This document shows, one piece after another, positions 58,327 to 64,000 of a stretch of 64,000 nt of DNA; position 1 is the stretch's first letter; every line of letters starts with the position of its first letter. The position numbers and the translations under genes are program-made. This DNA comes from Pterois miles (Eukaryota; Chordata; Actinopteri; Perciformes; Scorpaenidae). Where the stretch lies: contig CAMQGK010000327.1 in the NCBI GenBank assembly GCA_947000775.1, forward strand, positions 12,580,001 through 12,644,000, written 5' to 3'. The notes below the pieces were generated by a model. It did not search any database, was not told the DNA's origin, and saw only the letters and a list, made by a program, of their open reading frames with translations.

Positions 58327-58832
58327 GAACCATAAACTGTATATAAGAAGTAAAGGTAGTCACTGTGACGTTACCCATTGGTTTGTGTATTGCTGTCTTG
58401 ACACAAGAGAGTGGAGGTAAGTGCAATCAAATGCTACATAGGATATTTTTAGGCAACCAAAATACCCAGACCGGACAACGCTGTGGTTGCAAACTGTGAA
58501 TCACAAGGTAGACACACCCTAAAGCACACCCTGATTTTTGGTCTATTTGACTCTTAATAGGACCATCATTTACTAAATGAACATCATGCTGTGTCGAAGA
58601 AGACCTGAAACTAGCAATTGAGACCATAAACTTACATTTTCAATGTTTACTAGGGTAATAAATCAAGTTAGAAGTAGGGTCATTTTCTCATAGACTTCTA
58701 TACAATCAGACTTCTTTTGCAACCAGAGGAGTCGCCTCCTGCTGGATTTTAGAAAGAATACAAGTTTAAGGCACTTCGAAAGAAGTGAAGCATTGGCTTT
58801 ATTTTTCAGCCCAGGTGGTTTCCTACTGATTG
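58327..58832 (+). mobile_element. dispersed repeat family R1, copy C (most complete)
   Basis: Begins GAACCATAAACTGTATATAA then GTCACTGTGACGTTACCCAT, the 5' end I associate with this percomorph repeat, then jumps to ATTTTTAGGCAACCAAAATA. It then shares with copies A and B the CCCTAAAGCACACCCTG, AGGGTAATAAATCAAGTTAG, CATAGACTTCTATACAATC and GAGTCGCCTCCTGCTGG blocks, ending near GGCTTTATTTTTCAGCCCAG. It is probably internally deleted after the first 90 bp. No coding capacity. Confidence 0.82.
58733..58745 (-). promoter_or_regulatory. CTCF-like core motif inside R1 (12/13)
   Basis: The reverse complement CCAGCAGGAGGCG differs from the core consensus at one position. It is the positional equivalent of the site at 35804-35816 in copy A. 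Confidence 0.35.
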
Positions 58833-58839
58833 TGACTTT

Positions 58840-59275
58840 AACTAACCCTACACTTAAGTACAGAGATAATACTATATAAAATTGTGGCAAACCCTTCTTT
58901 TCATTCAATTACTCCTCTGTCTTAAATTTACTATATTCCATATTCAATTTTGCAAACTAATGCTAAACACCCTATGGAGAAATGTTGATTCTTGAGAGCT
59001 TAAATGTCTCATTTCCAAATGCCTCTCTACAGTGTCATCCACCCTAATTTTAGGAATTTAAAGAAAATATATTCAAGTAAAAACATATAAATATGAATTT
59101 GGATTTACATCTTATTATAGACCATTTTTCTACCTCAACGGCTGGATTCAAACCCCTGTGAAAGCAATTATTTTAAAAAAGAACATGCAGTTCCTTAAAA
59201 TTTCTTTTAAACATCCCTTAACTTTTTTTTATTTTTTACATACAACTGTAAATGGCATGTAATATTTGCTTTTTA
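58840..59275. other. anonymous AT-rich non-coding DNA
   Basis: Nothing recognised. Confidence 0.6.
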
Positions 59276-59279
59276 ACAC

Positions 59280-59700
59280 TTAACACTGCATGAATGCCAT
59301 CCTCCGAACAATGAACATTTCTTTTTTTCTGGTCCATGATCAAATAAGGCAGTCTGTATACAATCAGACGAAGCTGACACACATGCTCTTTGAGGGCAGC
59401 CTAACAATCCACATACAATAGCTCTCCATGAGTTAAATTAGACTCTCCCTAAATGGGAATTTGATTGTTATTTCAGAACTTCAGAGGCATGTTCATTACA
59501 TCGGCAAACAACATCCAGCAATGAGTGATCTGACATCGACAGGCTTTGTTGTTACAAAAATGCAAATGCTCGCGATGCAGGATGGGTGCAAATACAGAGA
59601 CAACACGCATTCTTCCTTTCAGTTCAAATTAAGTAGAAGGCAAAGAAAAGTGGTTCCAGCGGGACTTCTGAGTTTATCTGGGTAAAGAAATGATTGGAGC
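59280..59700. promoter_or_regulatory. candidate conserved block
   Basis: A long complex repeat-free stretch (GGTCCATGATCAAATAAGGC, GAGTTAAATTAGACTCTCCC, GGGAATTTGATTGTTATTTC, CAAATGCTCGCGATGCAGG). A 74-codon plus frame has no known family. It has the texture of a conserved non-coding element. Confidence 0.34.
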
Positions 59701-59704
59701 AGCT

Positions 59705-60285
59705 GCTTTTAGACAGAAATAAACAGAATTATGAAGGGATTGTGATAAAATTGTATTTGGGAGACACATCAATGCATCATTAAGCTTCAAAAAACAAAGT
59801 TTTGGTGTTTAATTACTGTGGTTGACTCTCTATAAATTGTTTTAGCAGTATTGAGGGTTTAACCCAAACAAACATTCATTCCATGGAAAATAATGTTCTT
59901 CGACTGCAGCACAAACTGTAGAAGCCAGGAATATTTTATGTCTTCCTGACATGAACACGCGGTCAACCTACGCAATCAGAATCACATCCACAGGTCTTGA
60001 GGAATTAAAGGCCTTTACTATTAACTCACCATCAATATTTTACTGATAGGCTAATCATAAAATATTTAACTATTAATGCTGATGATCCAGCTGTTGGTCT
60101 CTGAAGTGATTGTGGATAAAGTAAATGTATTATTGTAAGACATGTCTGAATTGATTTATGTTAACATTGACATTTTTAGATGTTCAGAGTCCACATTGTT
60201 TGCATTTGATGGCTGTATTTTCAAGTTTTTAAAAGTTATTTTCATCACTGTAGTGCAGACCATTTTGTATTTGTTCTGTATTCAG
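59705..60285. other. anonymous non-coding DNA upstream of the candidate exon
   Basis: AT-rich. The last 60 bp form the pyrimidine-rich acceptor region of the next feature. Confidence 0.55.
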
Positions 60286-60509
60286 GCAGAAGTAATACAA
60301 CAGGGAACAATGTATTTATCTCCTGATGTTGGAAGCAGGGCTCCTCTAGGGCTGGCCTGGGGCCTGAGTAGCAGGGAACAGGACAGGGAGTCCCTTGTTA
60401 CGGTGCTGGTAGCATATTCAGGAGGCAAACAGGCCACAGGAGAACAGTTATTTGTGGATGTAGCAGAACTTCCTCCAGCATGTGTAACTTTTCAGCGCTG
60501 AGATATCAG
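60286..60509 (+). other. best candidate exon of the window, unrecognised peptide
   Basis: The acceptor TTTGTATTTGTTCTGTATTCAG ends at 60285, and the donor CAG then GTTAGT begins at 60510. The first codon after the acceptor (GCA) opens a frame of 71 codons ending with TGA at 60499-60501, so the exon would be a last coding exon with a short untranslated remainder, or the frame is accidental. The peptide begins AEVIQQGTMYLSPDVGSRAP, continues through LGLAWGLSSREQDRES and LVAYSGGKQATGEQLF and ends ELPPACVTFQR. Composition is balanced and base use is richer in GC than the flanks, unlike every other open frame here. I recognise no family. A conserved element or a long non-coding RNA exon are alternatives. 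Confidence 0.35.
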
Positions 60510-60514
60510 GTTAG

Positions 60515-60695
60515 TTGGTTAGTATTTTATAAAAATATGTTGATCAATTCCCCTCATGAAATAATTTTTCTTATTGCAAATCAAATGTGGAAATCTTAAT
60601 TTTACTATAAAGGTCTATTAATGCAAATTAAATATCAAAGCCAACAACAATGTTTTGATTATATGTGGTTATAGGTTAACCAAGCAATCACCTTA
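60515..60695. other. anonymous AT-rich non-coding DNA
   Basis: Nothing recognised. Confidence 0.6.
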
Positions 60696-60699
60696 CATT

Positions 60700-61015
60700 T
60701 CTTTCTTCAGTCGTGACCATTTTGTTAATTGCCCAAATGGCTCCTACAGGCGCACACAAACCTTTCCTGTACTTCACACTTGGCTGCCCACGGAGATAGG
60801 GAAACTGCCTTAATTCATCATCACGGGGCGCCTATCATGCCCTGCGGGATAATAATATAGTATGTATATGACCTATGTTAATTAATGATATATTATTTAA
60901 TATTAACATGCTATGGTCAAGGTAAACGAGGATCAGAGTTAATTTAATTAAGTGCATGGCTTCACATTCCTGTGGTTATGTTTCAGAGGTTCCATCCAAA
61001 TCTGGGTTAGTCATC
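60700..61015. promoter_or_regulatory. candidate conserved block
   Basis: Complex sequence with CATTTTGTTAATTGCCCAAATGG, CTGCCTTAATTCATCATCACG, GCGCCTATCATGCCCTGCGGG, CTATGTTAATTAATGATATA and GAGTTAATTTAATTAAGTGC. TAAT/ATTA cores are dense and the block lies 200 bp from the candidate exon. The enhancer role is inferred. Confidence 0.4.
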
Positions 61016-61019
61016 ATCA

Positions 61020-61405
61020 TCCATTAGTTTATACCACCTCACAGTCGTTCATCATCACTTGAAGAAAAAAAAAAAGTAAAGACTGAAAAATAAGATAATT
61101 AGCATAAATGCATTTAGCAGAAGGAGTATCTGGAATCCTTTGTCCAACAAATCCATCACCTAAAGAAGCCACATTCATAATTTACCCAACTGCCTTTACA
61201 TTACACAGTGTAAAACATTGTGTATGAATTCAGTGGAATCAACTAAACCTTTCTCATTAAGTTAATGACATTTTTTTTTTTTTTTTTTAAATCTCAAGTT
61301 GAGTCATACTTTAATTTTAAGGTTTTAAGGTTTAAGGTTGAAACACCTCTGTTTTGTATTTTGAAGAAAACTTGGAACAAAAACTTTCTGGAAAAAAAAA
61401 TAAAT
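61020..61405. other. anonymous AT-rich non-coding DNA
   Basis: A-run near 61063-61074 and poly(T) at 61270-61288. Nothing else. Confidence 0.6.
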
Positions 61406-61410
61406 ACAGT

Positions 61411-61675
61411 ATTAATAAGTATGCAATCTTTATTGTGTAATCAGCTGAAAATAAGAGTCACTGTGTTTTTGTAAGCTTAGAATGAGCCATTTATATCTAC
61501 ATTTGGAGTTGATCCTCTTCACGGAGCCTACTGCCATGTTTCTACAGTAGCCCAGAACGGACAAACCAAACACTAGCTCTAGATCGGGCCATTCACGTTT
61601 TCGCGTTTTTGTGTCGGCTGCCGTAGTTCTTGGCACACAGGAGAAGTTTAAGTTGGTTGCTAAACAAAATTAAGG
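61411..61675 (+). mobile_element. MITE-like repeat family M1, copy 2 (ends missing)
   Basis: Shares TCTACAGTAGCCCAGAACGG, ACAAACCAAACACTAGCTCT and TTCACGTTTTCGCG/TGTGTCGGC with copy 1 at 13614-13997, and continues 5' with GCTTAGAATGAGCCATTTAT. The family-typical CTACACACTGGACC-like right end is absent. It lacks the 108 bp found in the middle of copy 1. The minus-strand frame over it is not a gene. Confidence 0.72.
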
Positions 61676-61679
61676 CTGG

Positions 61680-62620
61680 AATAAAATTCACCCCCCACCC
61701 CCACCTATAATGTAATAAGATATTAAGTTTATTGAGCTTTCTTTCTCAAATTCAATTAACAACTTATAAGATGGCTTTGAACAAATAGTCCAACCTAAGT
61801 TCACAAAACTCACATTTTTATGACAGAAAACCAGCCTAAAAGGATTCATAGTGTGTAGAAGTCTATTTTTCCCTGTGCCTTTTTCTCCTGAGGCATTTCC
61901 TAAAGCAATCCCAGCCAACAACCCTCTTGGCACCAATCTAGACTTAAGTATTCAACTTGATTTTACACTACACTTCTTCTAAACAAGATCCTGTACCCTG
62001 CTTGACTTTGTTTTTGTCAATTTTCTAGTATAAAACCCTTCCTGGATAATCCTTCCTGACACATATGACCTGCTTTCACTTTAGAGACATTTTCACATTT
62101 ACTGTACCCTTTTACTACATAGTCCAGCATGAATTAATCCAGAGGCCTCTCTTTCACTTCTTTCCATGTGATGTTTAAGACGAGGAGGACGGCTAATTCC
62201 TATTAGTCATGAGAGGTTACATGAATGATCCTTTAAGCCAGGTGAGGAGAGAGAATGACAACAGTGATATTCCGAAACAGGTTTTAGTTTCCAGACTGTC
62301 TCAGGTTTTCTCTACGTCATGTTAACACTGCTACTTGATACGTCGGGCAAAGTAGACATATTCATTACAAACAACTAGTACAGCTTCTAACACCCCTAGC
62401 TAAAATCCAGGCTCAGGTAATGGAGCAGGGAGAGGCAGAGGATGTCTTGTTGTTATCTAAGCACTGTCATTATAACAGTTAAAAGACAAAATAGGATTGC
62501 ATGACTTGGTTGGGCATGGTTACAGTGTCGGCCATCTTGCATAAAATATATGAAGGACACTCATAATTCCCAGGGATCAAGTTGCACACATGGAATAGGG
62601 ACATGTGACAAAAGAAAGGT
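61680..62620. other. anonymous non-coding DNA
   Basis: An 82-codon minus-strand frame (61688-61936) has no recognised family. The rest is featureless. Confidence 0.6.
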
Positions 62621-62622
62621 CT

Positions 62623-62624
<2 letters not shown>

Positions 62625-62681
<57 letters not shown>
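62625..62681. repeat. (AT)n microsatellite
   Basis: A perfect AT repeat of about 28 units. Confidence 0.98.
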
Positions 62682-62686
<5 letters not shown>

Positions 62687-62832
62687 CAAACTTGGCTGTG
62701 GCTTGGACTACATCCTCCTACAATAAATAAGTAAAAAATAACACCCTTTTTTTTTATATCCAGGGTCACATGAACTGGTGGTAAAGTACTTTGAGGACAA
62801 GGGAGAGATAGTCCATCACAAAGATTTGAGGG

Positions 62833-62834
<2 letters not shown>
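62682..62834. other. spacer between two (AT)n arrays
   Basis: 153 bp of unique sequence flanked on both sides by long self-complementary arrays. Confidence 0.7.
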
Positions 62835-62919
<85 letters not shown>

Positions 62920-62926
62920 ATATATA
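62835..62926. repeat. (AT)n microsatellite, about 92 bp
   Basis: An AT repeat with a single TATTATATA phase break near 62909. Confidence 0.98.
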
Positions 62927-62929
62927 ACC

Positions 62930-63225
62930 TCACTTTGGCCATTCAAATTTTCATGCCTTTGTTACAGTTGTATTGGATTTTTCCACCTGTGTTGTTCTTT
63001 TCTAATACTACTAAGAGAATCAAGACCCAAACAAGTTAAAACAATTACTCATGCTCATTGAAAGGGGTGATATGGCAACATATTTTCCTTCTCCTCCTTG
63101 GCTTCCTCACTGAAAACTGCATTTGTGCATATCTATGCATGGCTGGTCAGCCATATAGATGCTCATCTGTGTCTTTCATCAACTTGACAGCTTTTTTCTC
63201 CTCAGAAAGATAACATTTATTATAA
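62930..63225. other. anonymous non-coding DNA
   Basis: Nothing recognised. Confidence 0.55.
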
Positions 63226-63229
63226 GCGT

Positions 63230-63480
63230 AAGCAATACATATTGGCCCGGAGTAAGTTTGTGGCACATCCCCGCACCTCATAATCACGCCTGTCTGCAGT
63301 TAAGTATCCCCCATGATCTATTGACTCCATTTTTATTCACTGCATTTCTATCCGGGTAGGTAGAGGGAGTCAGTTAAGCACAGAATGCAGAGCAGCCATA
63401 ATTCATAAAATAGCAGGGAATTAATAAGAGGTGTCTACATGGCCCCGTACTTGGTGATGAATCAGATTTAGTTGTGAGAT
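63230..63480. promoter_or_regulatory. candidate conserved block
   Basis: Complex sequence (TTGGCCCGGAGTAAGTTTGT, CCTCATAATCACGCCTGTC, AGCCATAATTCATAAAATAG, GGGAATTAATAAGAGGTGTC, GGCCCCGTACTTGGTGATG) with TAAT/ATTA cores. Repeat-free and compositionally distinct. Confidence 0.34.
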
Positions 63481-63484
63481 ATGA

Positions 63485-64000
63485 ATATATGTATTCAAAA
63501 ATCACTAACTCTAAGTATGTCTCAGCTAGAATAATAAGGCATTTTTATAGCTCAGATGAAATATAAGATAAATAAAGATATATTTGGAAATAAAAATGTA
63601 TTTTATGCTTAAAAATGAGGAATCATTTTAAGACTGAGCTTGACTGCTCAGTGTGGTTCTCATTGTACTCTGGCTGGGTTAACCTTCATTACAATCACAA
63701 GTTATTGTTCTTTTGTGTTTGTGGAATATGCAAATTATGCCTTAAGAGAGTTGAACCTACAGCGACGAAAAGAGAAAGAAAAGAAAAAAAATCACGAGGA
63801 AATTAATGTTTTATTAATTATGTTTAAGATAATATATGATAAGGCTAATTTTACTCCTTTTCATAAAACAAATACAAGGGAACGACATCTCACGAGAGAA
63901 ACCACCGCGTTCTTTAATTTATCATGAAATTAGCTTTTCTGCACTAACTGCCGTCGCACCATGGGACTTCCCATTGTGTTGTGTTCTGTTCTCATATTTT
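63485..64000. other. anonymous non-coding DNA to window end
   Basis: A 95-codon frame (63640-63927) is lysine-rich over an A-rich stretch and has no domain. Nothing else is seen. Confidence 0.55.

Overview
The window is 64 kb of vertebrate nuclear DNA, most likely from a percomorph teleost fish. Four things point there. (CA)n/(GT)n, (AT)n and homopolymer tracts are very dense. There is a tRNA-derived SINE of the AFC type known from cichlids and relatives, and a second tRNA-headed SINE whose 3' end reads as TTTACCAT repeats. A small retroposon carries the GATG-type tail used by teleost Rex3/RTE-like LINEs. Several dispersed MITE-like repeats are of kinds I recognise from fish genomes. Nothing looks bacterial, viral or plasmid-like.

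No protein-coding gene can be supported. The longest open frames (about 100-160 codons) lie in microsatellites (VCVC, HTHT, IYIY), homopolymers, repeats or simple-sequence flanks. I found no rRNA, no intact tRNA gene, and no match to a microRNA that I could recall. The DNA is therefore a gene desert or the inside of a very long intron. The best candidate exon is 60286-60509: it has a good acceptor, a good donor and a 71-codon open frame, but I do not recognise the peptide. A weaker candidate is at 54427-54486.

Layout. 1-7.2 kb is AT-rich anonymous DNA with an (AT)n tract, a purine-rich block and a double (CA)n cluster. 7.26-8.24 kb is complex DNA crowded with TAAT/ATTA cores and is the strongest candidate regulatory element. 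10.7-11.0 kb is the intact SINE. 12.15-13.1 kb is candidate regulatory DNA with a three-fold spaced motif ending in TTTAATTAAC. 13.6-14.85 kb is a MITE copy, a 120-bp (GT)n tract and a piece of LINE 5' region. 18.5-21.4 kb has candidate conserved blocks. 22.8-24.0 kb is a cluster of poly(A), (AT)n and (CA)n. From 27.5 kb the main interspersed repeats appear: four hAT-like copies (27.6, 37.4, 47.2, 56.1 kb), three copies of a repeat carrying a CTCF-like motif (29.6, 35.6, 58.3 kb), a SINE at 34.0 kb, a MITE at 41.3 kb, a possible LINE reverse-transcriptase fragment at 44.5 kb, a GATG-tailed retroposon at 51.1 kb and a second MITE copy at 61.4 kb. Between these lie TAAT-rich blocks that read like developmental enhancers: 20.3, 28.6, 33.0, 36.2-36.75, 39.5, 41.9-42.5, 45.9, 46.7, 48.3-49.25, 52.3, 53.7, 56.9, 59.3, 60.7 and 63.2 kb.

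The overall picture is a regulatory desert around or inside a developmental gene, with layered old transposon insertions. The target gene cannot be named from this sequence. I found no new enzymatic or defence system. The most interesting items are the spaced 12.6-13.05 kb motif, the repeat-borne CTCF-like sites, the TAAT-rich blocks and the orphan candidate exon.
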